Positions 27,771 to 35,367 of a DNA stretch of 35,909 bases are shown one piece after another. The notes below the pieces were generated by a model, which was given only the letters and a program-made list of their open reading frames with translations, did not search any database and had not been told where the DNA came from. Numbering within the stretch: position 1 is the stretch's first letter; each line of letters opens with the position of its first letter. The position numbers and the translations under genes are program-made. The stretch is taken from contig CABVSA010000036.1 of NCBI GenBank assembly GCA_902500805.1, forward strand, positions 1 to 35,909, written 5' to 3'. The stretch is from an uncultured Nitrospira sp. Its GTDB lineage: Bacteria; Nitrospirota; Nitrospiria; Nitrospirales; Nitrospiraceae.

Positions 27771-29591
27771 CTATTTCAGTGGCGGCACTTCCCGACGCTT
27801 GGGCGCCGCGTAGTTCACCAGATAATCGAACAGCCGGATCAAGCGGCTGTCCTGACGTTTCTGATCAACCCAATGTCCGATCAATCCGATCGTGCGCGAC
27901 AAGATAAAGAAGCCGTTCAAACTATCGACCGGGAATCCGATATCGACCAACACAGCCGCCATCGTCCCATCCACGTTCAGAATCAAGTTATCCTTCTTGA
28001 CCGCCGTGACCTGCTCCACAGCCAAGGCAAAATCAAGGCACGGTGTCTTGATATTCAAGCTCTTCACATAGCCCACGAGTTCCTTCACTCGCTTGTCCGG
28101 ATTGCGCAGGCTCTTCACGCGATGGCCGATGCCGGGAACCGGGCCATGATTCATCTTCATGTAGGTCAAGAATTCATCGACCGACATCTTATTGTCGACC
28201 GCATACTTAAAGAAACGACCAGCGTCCGTCACGGCGCCGCCGAAACGCGGACCGATCATGATGAGGCCGGCAGCTACCGACTGCGACAAGCCGATTCCCG
28301 CACAGGCCGCAAGGATCGTCCCATAGGCACCACTGACGCAAGGGCCATGATCGGCCGAGAGCATCATGATGCGCTTAATGATTTCCGCATCCTGTTTTGA
28401 GATGAGGCGCTTATCCCAGAGCAGACCGATGACGTGAGGTATTTCGTATCCCTTGTTGATAAGCTCTGAGGCTGGATACCCGACATAGCATGGCTCATCG
28501 CCACGGTCGTCGCTGATCGTGGTTCGGATCAACGGAGCCACCATCACTTCGTCTGCCTTCATCGCCTCTTCAACCGACTTCGGCAACCTCGGCAACACCG
28601 CCGGCTCCACCGGCTCCTTCACCTGACCGGACTTGAGTAGCTCTTGATAGGCTTCCTTGATGGCTGGCCCCAAGGCTCCGAACGTCGCCGGGACGATTGC
28701 CCCGGATTTCTTCAGCGCATCGGACTTCGAGCGGGCAGAGCCCTCGCCCTTCATCCCTTCTTTGGCACCGGCATGACCGAACTTCATACCCTTCGGCAAG
28801 CTCTCCTGGCAGAAGCCCGAAACCACGCCGATCAACTTGACGCGACGCTTCTTGGCTCCATACCACTCAGCGGCCCGCTCTTCGAGGTCTCCACCCATCT
28901 CCCCGACGATGACGACAGCTTTGGTCTGCGGATCGTTTTCAAACATTTCGAGGTAACTCACATAGTCGGTGCCGGGGTAGGCATCGCCACCGATACCAAT
29001 GGCCGTTGTGATGCCATCGGCAAATTGTGAGCAGATCCAGATAATTTCGTTCGAGAGTCCGCCTGACTTTGTAATCACGCCGAAGGAACCTTCACGATAC
29101 AACTTCGAGAGCACGAGGTTGTCAAACGCGCCACCGATGACGCCCAACCGACAAGCCCCTGCCGAGATGATCCCGATCGAGGATGGCCCGTTGAACACCT
29201 TACCGAGCTTGCGCGCATGCGCCCCAAGGAGCTTGGCGTCCTTTTCCGGAACACCCTCGGTGATCATGGAGACGACCTTGATGTTCGGATCATCCAACGC
29301 TTCCATCCCACCCTTCATGGCGCGGTCGGCACCGATATAGACAAGGCTGGTATTGATGGCGGGATGATTCTTCGTCGCTTCGGCGATCGTCTTGTAGATG
29401 GGGATCGCAATCAGCCCGCTGCCGTACGGCACTTCATTGGTCTTGCCGGCATCGGGCGGATAGACGAACGCCTCGACCGTGAGAGGGCGTTTAATCAGAT
29501 AACAGAACTCCGCCATGCGGCGGGCTGCATTGACACCGGCGGCTCCACCCTGAATCACCACGCGGGTGTCTTTATTGGCCAGAATACTCAT
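27771..29591 (-). CDS. aclA: ATP-citrate lyase, large subunit
   Basis: 606 residues from the ATG at 29589-29591, which has GGAGG seven bases upstream; an in-frame ATG 13 codons earlier lies in a repeat. The N-terminal half is SucD-like (MSILANKDTRVVIQGGAAG) and carries the phosphorylated histidine in GMKFGHAGAKEGMKGEG. The C-terminal part is citrate-synthase-like, with MLSADHGPCVSGAYGTILAA and GPVPGIGHRVKSLRNPDKR. With AclB it cleaves citrate with CoA and ATP to acetyl-CoA, oxaloacetate, ADP and phosphate, the key step of the reductive TCA cycle. The two-subunit form resembles that of green sulfur bacteria. Subunit naming follows Chlorobium usage. Confidence 0.95.
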   Translation of the reverse strand: MSILANKDTRVVIQGGAAGVNAARRMAEFCYLIKRPLTVEAFVYPPDAGKTNEVPYGSGLIAIPIYKTIAEATKNHPAINTSLVYIGADRAMKGGMEALDDPNIKVVSMITEGVPEKDAKLLGAHARKLGKVFNGPSSIGIISAGACRLGVIGGAFDNLVLSKLYREGSFGVITKSGGLSNEIIWICSQFADGITTAIGIGGDAYPGTDYVSYLEMFENDPQTKAVVIVGEMGGDLEERAAEWYGAKKRRVKLIGVVSGFCQESLPKGMKFGHAGAKEGMKGEGSARSKSDALKKSGAIVPATFGALGPAIKEAYQELLKSGQVKEPVEPAVLPRLPKSVEEAMKADEVMVAPLIRTTISDDRGDEPCYVGYPASELINKGYEIPHVIGLLWDKRLISKQDAEIIKRIMMLSADHGPCVSGAYGTILAACAGIGLSQSVAAGLIMIGPRFGGAVTDAGRFFKYAVDNKMSVDEFLTYMKMNHGPVPGIGHRVKSLRNPDKRVKELVGYVKSLNIKTPCLDFALAVEQVTAVKKDNLILNVDGTMAAVLVDIGFPVDSLNGFFILSRTIGLIGHWVDQKRQDSRLIRLFDYLVNYAAPKRREVPPLK

Positions 29592-29620
29592 CGAAAGTCC
29601 TCCAACAGTGAAGCCTCCAG

Positions 29621-29664
29621 CGGTCAGCATTCAGCCGACAGCTGATGGCTAATAGCTGATAGCT
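29621..29664. repeat. Word-type repeat between aclB and aclA
   Basis: Near-tandem words AGCTGATGGC / TAATAGC / TGATAGCT occupy 29640-29664, preceded by partly inverted GGTCAGCATTCAGCC. It ends two bases before the aclB stop codon. Confidence 0.65.
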
Positions 29665-29666
29665 CG

Positions 29667-30863
29667 TTACTTCTGTAACGCTTTGTCGACGATGTCCGTC
29701 AGCGGAGTGTTGCGGTCGAAGACGTTGATGTCGAAGCCCTCGTCTTTCAGTGCGCGCATCGCATCGAGACCTTCCTTCTCACGCGGTCCACCGCGGCGCA
29801 CCCAGATCTTCACACCCTTTAACTTGCCGTCGCCCTTCGCTTTGCGGAATCCGTTAATGATTCCACCAAACGTTTTCTTGACGTCGGTAAAATTCGCGAT
29901 CGCACCACCGACGATGATGTTCTTGATACCGGGCAACGAACAAACTTTTTCCGTCAACACTTCCACAGCCCAATCCGGCGGATCACCGGAATACTCCGCA
30001 TAGTTCGCCAGCTTGCCACCTCGTGCCACAACCGCGTCAGAATAGTACACGCTTGCGCCGCCGCCGGCCGGTAGCATGGCTGTGTCCCCGCCAGGAATCT
30101 CGATAAATTTTACTGAGCCCTTGATCTTGCTGTCGACCGCCATGACTTCGACTTCGTCCTTACTGTAGGAACGGCCGAACTCGGCAGCGAATTGAAAGTT
30201 CCAATCCGGATGCCTGAACTTGGCATCGCCATCCAACAACGTGACCGCATCGAGCGCCACCAACTCGCCATCACTCTCTCGCGTGACGACTGGATTCACT
30301 TCGAGATATTGTGCGTCCTCGCTGTCGAAACAGGTGAACATCTTGCCGGCAAAGTCGCCCATCTTTTTCGCGAGCGGGCCGGTAAATCCAGCATCTTTTA
30401 AAAGCTTTTCGAGTTGACCCGCCGAGGGTGCCTGTCCGACTTCCAGGCAGAGGCGTTTCACCCGGTCCCAGTTCGACTCAACCTCGATCCCACCACAATT
30501 GGCAACAAGAATCTCGCTGCCTTCGCGGGTCGACTTCACCGCACAATAGTATTCCTCTTTATGTGGCACCATCTCCGACACTATGACCTGCGACACGGTG
30601 ATGCTGCCGACTTGACGACCGATCATTTCCTTGGTCGCAGCAATTGCGCCGTTCAGATCCAAACCAACCTTGACCAGACCGAGCTTAAAGCGTGAGCCGA
30701 GCGCCTCGTGCGCCTTGGCCACTAACTTCGAGGTCTTCATCCAATCATTGGCTTGTCCGAGCTTGGTCAGTTCGTCAACGGACGTGACGACGACATAGTT
30801 GGGGACGTGAATCCCCCACTTCTTCATCAGCCCCATGCCGGGGCCTTCCAACACCTTAGCCAT
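29667..30863 (-). CDS. aclB: ATP-citrate lyase, small (ATP-grasp) subunit
   Basis: 398 residues from the ATG at 30861-30863, chosen for AAGGAG seven bases upstream; a longer frame to 30893 has none. It is SucC-like: an ATP-grasp N-terminal domain opening AKVLEGPGMGLMKKWGIHVP, with EYYCAVKSTREGSEILVANC and YLEVNPVVTRESDGELVALD, then a CoA-ligase-like C-terminal domain with IPGGDTAMLPAGGGASVYYS and IIVGGAIANFTDVKKTFGGI. The length is close to AclB of green sulfur bacteria. It forms ATP-citrate lyase with AclA, encoded 75 bases downstream. As first gene of the block it follows the predicted promoter at 30907-30936. Confidence 0.95.
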   Translation of the reverse strand: MAKVLEGPGMGLMKKWGIHVPNYVVVTSVDELTKLGQANDWMKTSKLVAKAHEALGSRFKLGLVKVGLDLNGAIAATKEMIGRQVGSITVSQVIVSEMVPHKEEYYCAVKSTREGSEILVANCGGIEVESNWDRVKRLCLEVGQAPSAGQLEKLLKDAGFTGPLAKKMGDFAGKMFTCFDSEDAQYLEVNPVVTRESDGELVALDAVTLLDGDAKFRHPDWNFQFAAEFGRSYSKDEVEVMAVDSKIKGSVKFIEIPGGDTAMLPAGGGASVYYSDAVVARGGKLANYAEYSGDPPDWAVEVLTEKVCSLPGIKNIIVGGAIANFTDVKKTFGGIINGFRKAKGDGKLKGVKIWVRRGGPREKEGLDAMRALKDEGFDINVFDRNTPLTDIVDKALQK

Positions 30864-30906
30864 GCGAATTCTCCTTCGTAGTAACTCAGGCAAATAGGGG
30901 AGCGGG

Positions 30907-30936
30907 ATTTTAGCTGAAACTACCAGGATGACTCAA
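30907..30936 (-). promoter_or_regulatory. Predicted promoter of the rTCA operon
   Basis: On the minus strand TTGAGT (30931-30936) and TAAAAT (30907-30912) are 18 bp apart. Transcription would start near 30900, leaving a leader of about 37 nt with an AAGGAG ribosome site before aclB. Confidence 0.5.
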
Positions 30937-30971
30937 GCCGCCAGAGGAACTAATAGTGAGGGGGATCAAAA

Positions 30972-30992
30972 GACCTAGCGAAGACATTTCGC
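30972..30992 (-). terminator. Weak terminator candidate after mutM
   Basis: GCGAA/TTCGC (30978-30982, 30988-30992) with a 5-base loop is followed on the minus strand by TAGGTCTTTT. The stem is short, so it may not terminate efficiently and mutM transcripts could enter the rTCA operon. Confidence 0.3.
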
Positions 30993-31035
30993 CAGATATC
31001 ATCCTAACCATCGGCAATATAATAAGTTTTGTCGG

Positions 31036-31881
31036 CTATGGTTGTCGTTTCGACCGCATGGCCTGACAATGGGGGCAAAAATATGAGCTCCGTTCGCCCC
31101 GAAGGCGTTGAATCACTCCACCACAGTGATTCGGGCAGGGTTGTCCCTCTTTCCCATAAACGAGATGCCGCCGCTTGTATTGCCCCTCGCTCCCGTCAGG
31201 AGCAAAAAAGTCTCGCACACTTGATCCTCCATGCCTGATGGCCTCATCCAGGACCTCCCGCATGATCGCATAGAGCGCTACGATCCTGCGCACCGACACC
31301 TGATGAACCTGGCGATTCGGGTGGAGACCCGCCCGAAAGAGAATCTCGTTGGCATAGATGTTCCCGATGCCGGCAATGACTTGTTGATGCATCAAGAGGG
31401 TTTTGAGCCGCCCACGGCGCTCCTGTAAGAGTCGCACAAAGTCCTGCTGAGATGCGGCCAATGGATCCATCCCAAATCGGCGAGTGCGATAGCGATCCAG
31501 TCCGGCTTTATCCAACAGCGAGAGGCGTCCGAATCTGCGGGGGTTCCAATACCGCAGTTCTGGTTCGTGACCTCCTTTGAACGACAGTCTCGCATGAACA
31601 TGCTGTGGATGTTTGGTCGGTGCCGATTGGAACAGGAGAAGTCCGGTCATCCCCAACTCAGCCACGACATAGCGACACGCTCGACTGTTCACAAACCCCA
31701 AGGCGACACTTTTGCCGAACCGTTCAACGGACTGGAGGGCCGCACCGCAATACCACGACGCAGTGTCATACCCCTCTCGAACAATATCCTCTCGTCCGAT
31801 CCATACATCGGTCAGCTGCGCACCGAGTAGACGTGCACGGATTTGTCGAGCAACGACTTCAGCTTCGGGAAGTTCAGGCAT
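31036..31881 (-). CDS. mutM: Formamidopyrimidine-DNA glycosylase (Fpg/MutM)
   Basis: 281 residues. The start at 31879-31881 is set by chemistry: the enzyme needs Pro2 as nucleophile, and MPELPEAEVV begins here; the frame is open for 21 more codons. Glu3 follows. Other blocks are ERFGKSVALGF with the conserved lysine region, YVVAELGMTGLL, RYWNPRRFGRLSLL, QQVIAGIGNIYANEILFRAGLHP and the terminal zinc finger. The finger reads CPNHCGG ... CPHCQ, where the usual C-x2-C-x16-C-x2-C becomes C-x2-H-x16-C-x2-C if the histidine is a ligand. It excises oxidised purines such as 8-oxoguanine and nicks the strand. The EAEVV in place of the common EVETV is a mild variant. Confidence 0.93.
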   Translation of the reverse strand: MPELPEAEVVARQIRARLLGAQLTDVWIGREDIVREGYDTASWYCGAALQSVERFGKSVALGFVNSRACRYVVAELGMTGLLLFQSAPTKHPQHVHARLSFKGGHEPELRYWNPRRFGRLSLLDKAGLDRYRTRRFGMDPLAASQQDFVRLLQERRGRLKTLLMHQQVIAGIGNIYANEILFRAGLHPNRQVHQVSVRRIVALYAIMREVLDEAIRHGGSSVRDFFAPDGSEGQYKRRHLVYGKEGQPCPNHCGGVIQRLRGERSSYFCPHCQAMRSKRQP

Positions 31882-31971
31882 TCCGTAACCGCGCTCTGAG
31901 TAGGAAATGTGCGGCATTAAGCCACGAGAGGGAGGGAAAGGCAAGATTGTGCGATGGAAGCGAGTACCGCC

Positions 31972-32403
31972 TTAGGACCCAGCGTGGTGAGACGACCTGG
32001 AACGGCGGAGTTGACGAACCTGCTCGATGGCGACCTGTAGATTCGGCAACGGCATGGCACCTGGATGCCGGATCATGACGAGTTTTAGGACTTCGTCGTA
32101 GGATTTCCCTTCCACACAACAGAGGTACGCCATGACGACGGAAACCGATCGACCCATGCCGGCCCGGCAACAGACCAGTTTTCGCTCGGTCGGTGCCCGC
32201 GACTCAAGCCATTGCACCGCTTCCATCAACTTTGCAGGATCGGCCTTCGCAAACTCTCGAAAGGAAATGTGGCGGTAATCCATCCAGGGGGCAGGGGTGA
32301 CGGCCAACTCTTCGGCCACCAGCAACAGAGTACCGACGACCGCCGGTGGCTGCTGCGCATCGTCAATATTCCCGACCAACAACTGGTCCGTAATCATGTG
32401 CAT
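31972..32403 (-). CDS. Dual-specificity protein phosphatase family protein
   Basis: 143 residues; starts at residue 1 or 3 are both possible. The signature loop is VCCRAGMGRSVSVV with catalytic Cys79 and Arg85 (C-x5-R) and the following Ser. The residue before the catalytic cysteine is Cys78 instead of the usual His. The opening ITDQLLVGNIDDAQQ and the central DYRHISFREF, with a candidate general-acid Asp42, fit small dual-specificity phosphatases. It is cytoplasmic and would dephosphorylate Tyr/Ser/Thr or another phosphoester; the target is unknown. A good promoter lies right upstream. It precedes mutM by 90 bases. Confidence 0.85.
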   Translation of the reverse strand: MHMITDQLLVGNIDDAQQPPAVVGTLLLVAEELAVTPAPWMDYRHISFREFAKADPAKLMEAVQWLESRAPTERKLVCCRAGMGRSVSVVMAYLCCVEGKSYDEVLKLVMIRHPGAMPLPNLQVAIEQVRQLRRSRSSHHAGS

Positions 32404-32412
32404 GGCATTGTG

Positions 32413-32440
32413 AGTATAGCGTGCCCCGGAGAAGCGTCAA
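32413..32440 (-). promoter_or_regulatory. Predicted promoter of the phosphatase gene
   Basis: On the minus strand TTGACG (32435-32440) and TATACT (32413-32418) are 16 bp apart. Only nine bases separate the -10 hexamer from the ATG, so the leader would be zero to three bases. Confidence 0.65.
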
Positions 32441-32467
32441 GCATTCTCACCCGGACTGCGGCACCAG

Positions 32468-32497
32468 TTGCGATTCCTTTTCCTCGCCCGCTATACT
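32468..32497 (+). promoter_or_regulatory. Predicted promoter giving a leaderless transcript
   Basis: TTGCGA (32468-32473) and TATACT (32492-32497) are 18 bp apart. The ATG of the zinc-ribbon gene begins six bases after the -10 hexamer, where transcription would be expected to start. No Shine-Dalgarno is present. Confidence 0.6.
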
Positions 32498-32503
32498 CTC
32501 CGT

Positions 32504-32863
32504 ATGGTCACGCTGACTCAGCAAGAAGTGGAACGCCGTCTGAACACCGTCCCCTGCGCGATCTGCAAGCAATCGAGCTTTGCCATCGATGAACGGTTCA
32601 TGGGGAGTGACGGCGACTGGCGGGGCATCTGTAAGAAGTGCTTCTACACGTTCCCTGTCTATACCGACATGGAATTCTATCTCCGCACACAGCCTGACAT
32701 CCCGTTTCGCCTAAAGGAGATTTCATGCACCGCGTGCAATCATCGGGGTGTGAATCTCGACCTTCGAGCCACGGTGTCCGTACGGGACGCTTACTACTTT
32801 GTCACCTGTCAGGGGTGTCAGCGCCAATTTGTCGAGCGATCTTCGTTAGAGGCCTTTGAATAA
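32504..32863 (+). CDS. Double zinc-ribbon protein with four CxxC pairs
   Basis: 119 residues from the ATG at 32504; an in-frame ATG at 32468 lies in the promoter. Four CxxC pairs are seen: C18/C21, C43/C46, C75/C78 and C102/C105. Taken two by two they make two zinc ribbons, the first followed by a short helical stretch (TDMEFYLRTQPD). No enzyme motif is visible. Such proteins usually bind nucleic acid or another protein. I do not recognise a named family. It is divergent from the phosphatase gene and precedes a small acidic protein on the same strand, 38 bases away. Confidence 0.75.
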   Translation: MVTLTQQEVERRLNTVPCAICKQSSFAIDERFMGSDGDWRGICKKCFYTFPVYTDMEFYLRTQPDIPFRLKEISCTACNHRGVNLDLRATVSVRDAYYFVTCQGCQRQFVERSSLEAFE

Positions 32864-32889
32864 ATCTGCTCGTGCTCCCAGCACTAGTG

Positions 32890-32895
32890 TATACT
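32890..32895 (+). promoter_or_regulatory. -10 element close to the start of the small acidic gene
   Basis: TATACT lies exactly six bases before the ATG at 32902, the same spacing as for the zinc-ribbon gene upstream. No convincing -35 element or Shine-Dalgarno is present. Confidence 0.45.
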
Positions 32896-32901
32896 GAGAC
32901 T

Positions 32902-33081
32902 ATGAGTGACACGCCAAAACAACCCGACCCTTCTCCAGAAGAAAAACCCAAGGTGAGAAGAGAACTCCCTGTCTTCGCTATTCAGGATGATGACGCCATC
33001 ATGGCTGAGGAAATGGCGGACCTCTTCGAAGAAGACAAGGTGTCCCACCAGCACGGCAGTTCAGAGCCGGAAGCGGATTAG
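32902..33081 (+). CDS. Small acidic hypothetical protein
   Basis: 59 residues from the ATG at 32902 (MSDTPKQPDPSPEEKP); an earlier in-frame ATG at 32872 seems too far upstream given the -10 element. The N-terminal third is rich in Pro, Lys and Glu, and the middle is a very acidic helix (DDDAIMAEEMADLFEEDK). No family is recognised. It is probably cytoplasmic and may bind a basic partner. It follows the zinc-ribbon gene and could be translated from the same mRNA or from its own leaderless one. Confidence 0.6.
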   Translation: MSDTPKQPDPSPEEKPKVRRELPVFAIQDDDAIMAEEMADLFEEDKVSHQHGSSEPEAD

Positions 33082-33110
33082 CTTCTAGCGATCGGTCATC
33101 AGCTTTCAGT
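33079..33110 (+). repeat. Stop-codon-associated TAGCTTCTAGC repeat, copy 1
   Basis: The stop codon opens a segment TAGCTTCTAGCGATC that recurs with one change at 35241. It continues with word-type sequence (ATCAGCTTTCAG). Confidence 0.55.
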
Positions 33111-33777
33111 AAAGTAATTGATTAGCCCAACACTAGCAGTCCTGCTCTACTCAGACAGTTCAGCTCGACCGTGATTTTCTCGCAGATCCACTCCGCGCAG
33201 CACCATGAGAGAGGGAGCGGCAACGAGTCCTCTCCAGACCCGCCGCCTTTGAAGATCAAACAACCACACGTTCTGTCTCGGCTTTATCGATTCACCAGAA
33301 AGCGACGTACATCCTCTTAGAGTCTAGAAGTATGAATTTACATCAAGGCCAGCGATTGAGTCCCGAGAGTCGAGTAGACGCGGGAGATTGCCAGAAATAT
33401 CCTGAATCAAACTATAGGGACCAGCTTAAACCCATGGGATCAGATCGAGTAGTTTCCCGCGCTTGCTTGGCTTTTCAAACTCCGCAACTGGCGGATTTCC
33501 TGATTCGTCAAAAAAACTTATAGATACCCTCTTCGACGTCCACGCCTTCAAATTCTCTCTGCGACTCAACCACAAAGTTTAGAACATGGAGCATACGATC
33601 ATCTGATATGATAAAAATCATTCGCCTCGCTCTATTGCAAAAGTATTAGAGAAAATCCTACCTGCTCTTCAAGAGCTGAGCGGTGGGGAGCCTCACCGAC
33701 GCCCCAGGATGAGTCAATCGAAGCTTTCTTGGCCCCTTATTGGGAATGCTCATGCCAGATCTCCCCTCAATGAAACC
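33111..33777. other. Intergenic region without a supported gene
   Basis: Nearly 700 bases separate the small acidic gene from the end of the Rsm22-type gene. The only frames are short and have no ribosome site or protein-like composition. A dyad ATGAT/ATCAT at 33611-33624 and a weak hairpin CGGTG/CACCG near 33684-33702 are the only structures noticed. Confidence 0.5.
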
Positions 33778-34956
33778 TCAAACAGGACGAAGGAGTTGTG
33801 CCTTCCCATCGCCCTCGATTCGGCCCAGCGTCGACACTTTGCCCTTTCGTTCCTTGTGTGCGATCTTCTCAATCTGCACGATCGCGCCGCGGTGCCATTG
33901 GTCGAAGGCTGCATTGTCGGGAGATGAGAGGCGATCCTGTCGGCCAACCTCTTGTCGTCCTTGTTCATTACAGAGCCATGCCCTCTTTTCACCTTTCATG
34001 ACTCGTAACTCGCTCACGACTCGATACACATTGGGTTGCCGATCGACGATTGTCTTGCCGTCTTTGCGTAACAATAGATAGGAGAATTTCAGAGCATCTT
34101 TAATGAAACCCACTTCGTTGTCGATCTGCTGAATGATCATCGGCGATTCCCACGCTCGCTCTTCGTGGCACCAGTCATCTGGCTTCACCAACGCTGGACA
34201 TGCGTTTTCATGGAGGCAGGGGCTGTAAATGGTGCAGAGCTTATATTGGAGCAGTTTGTCACGCACCTGCAGCAAGGCTCGCGAAGTTTCGCGTAGAGCC
34301 GGCTCGACGATCATCATCGTTCCGTGCGGGGCGAGGAGCGATAAAGCCTCCAGCACCATGCCAGTACGCATCTCGATTGAGTCTTTTGCATCTGCATGAA
34401 TCTCATTCAAACAGTTGGCGAGCATAATAAGATCAAATGGAGCCCGTTCTTGAACCTGCTCCAACCAGACTCGCCGCTCAAGATCGCCTTCATAGGTCTG
34501 TAAACTCGCTGCCCCAACAGTAGCCGCCTGGCAGTATCGATCCCACAACTGTCGGGCTTGTCTAAGAGCTGCTTTCGAACCATCGACAGCAGTCACGGAC
34601 AGGGGAGACTGCAACGCCTGCTGTTGCCACCAGTCGAGCACTCCCAATGCCCCAGTACCAGGACCTGAACCAAGGTCCAACACTGAGAAACTCTCGTCCA
34701 GTTCAGGAGTAGGCATCTCATTGAGCAACCGCTGTATCTTAGCGAGATTAACCGGTAGGAAGTACTGAAGATATGCCGCACCCAAGTGGCTACTATCCAG
34801 ATACGAAAGACTGAGGCGATCCCGTTCTTTGGTGAAGATTCTCGACAACTCGCTGACAGTCTGAGCCAGCTGCTTAGTCGAAACGCTCTCTTCCTCACCG
34901 GAGGCGAGGATGGCATCAAGAAGCCTTCGTGACACCGAAACGTTGAGGCGTTGCAT
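33778..34956 (-). CDS. Rsm22-family methyltransferase-like protein
   Basis: 392 residues. The SAM-binding motif is SVLDLGSGPGTGALGVLDWW (about 91-109), with an acidic VTAVDGSKAAL strand end and LIMLANCLNEIH further on. A cysteine cluster follows (YSPCLHENACPALVKPDDWCHEE), the signature of Rsm22 and its mitochondrial relative METTL17, for which a 4Fe-4S cluster has been reported. A C-terminal beta-rich part ends in a basic tail. Rsm22 proteins associate with the small ribosomal subunit during assembly; whether bacterial members methylate rRNA is unclear. No ribosome site is seen; TACACT lies six bases before the ATG, suggesting a leaderless start. Confidence 0.86.
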   Translation of the reverse strand: MQRLNVSVSRRLLDAILASGEEESVSTKQLAQTVSELSRIFTKERDRLSLSYLDSSHLGAAYLQYFLPVNLAKIQRLLNEMPTPELDESFSVLDLGSGPGTGALGVLDWWQQQALQSPLSVTAVDGSKAALRQARQLWDRYCQAATVGAASLQTYEGDLERRVWLEQVQERAPFDLIMLANCLNEIHADAKDSIEMRTGMVLEALSLLAPHGTMMIVEPALRETSRALLQVRDKLLQYKLCTIYSPCLHENACPALVKPDDWCHEERAWESPMIIQQIDNEVGFIKDALKFSYLLLRKDGKTIVDRQPNVYRVVSELRVMKGEKRAWLCNEQGRQEVGRQDRLSSPDNAAFDQWHRGAIVQIEKIAHKERKGKVSTLGRIEGDGKAQLLRPV

Positions 34957-34972
34957 AGCCGTAGTGTATGCT
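34943..34972 (+). promoter_or_regulatory. Predicted promoter for the 82-residue hypothetical gene
   Basis: TTGAGG (34943-34948) and TATGCT (34967-34972) are 18 bp apart. The -35 part lies inside the start of the divergent Rsm22-type gene. Confidence 0.4.
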
Positions 34973-34994
34973 CAAGGTATTACGGAGGACAACT

Positions 34995-35243
34995 ATGACC
35001 GATGATATTCTGAAGGCCTATAAAGACGTCGAATCGGCGGTAGAGCGCTATATCCGACTCCTGCACGACCACGTCAGCATGCTCCAAAATATTGAACCAC
35101 CCGGCTCCGATAAAGTCGTTCGGCTGACGGCCGGGTCCAAAGCCATGACGGACAGTGCAGGGATCTACCTATCCTACGCCAAATATGTAGCTTACGGGAT
35201 GCCGGCCAGTGAGGAGATGCTGGAAGATGAGATTCAAGGGTAG
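34995..35243 (+). CDS. Small helical hypothetical protein
   Basis: 82 residues from the ATG at 34995, which has CGGAGGAC upstream; an ATG at 34968 overlaps the predicted -10 element. The sequence is largely helical: DDILKAYKDVESAVERYIRL, then HDHVSMLQNIEPPG, then a second helical half ending in an acidic tail. There is no signal peptide or cysteine. I do not recognise a family. It is divergent from the Rsm22-type gene and convergent with the oxidoreductase gene. Confidence 0.65.
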   Translation: MTDDILKAYKDVESAVERYIRLLHDHVSMLQNIEPPGSDKVVRLTAGSKAMTDSAGIYLSYAKYVAYGMPASEEMLEDEIQG

Positions 35244-35300
35244 CTTCTAGCAATCAGCTGACAGCCCTCAGCAGTTGGCCCATGGCTGACGACCGATAGC
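35241..35300. repeat. Stop-codon-associated repeat, copy 2, with word-type dyad
   Basis: TAGCTTCTAGCAATC starts at the stop codon and matches 14 of 15 bases of the segment at 33079. CAGCTGACAGCC and GGCTGACGACCGATAGC words follow as an imperfect inverted repeat. Confidence 0.6.
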
Positions 35301-35345
35301 AAAAAAGCACAAGAGCCCATCAGATTGAGGCCTGATGGGCTCTTG
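35301..35345 (-). terminator. Rho-independent terminator of the oxidoreductase operon
   Basis: A perfect 14-bp stem (35310-35323 with 35332-35345, AAGAGCCCATCAG inside) with an 8-base loop is followed on the minus strand by TGCTTTTTT. It starts 22 bases after the stop codon. Confidence 0.88.
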
Positions 35346-35367
35346 CTTTGATGCTGAGAGCGATCTG

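Noticed and set aside
33332..33523. 63-residue plus-strand frame in the 33.1-33.8 kb gap
   Set aside because: It has no ribosome site, no similarity I recognise and no coding character.
33611..33624. ATGAT-AAAA-ATCAT dyad resembling half of a Fur box
   Set aside because: The match to the Fur consensus is poor and no iron-related gene follows.
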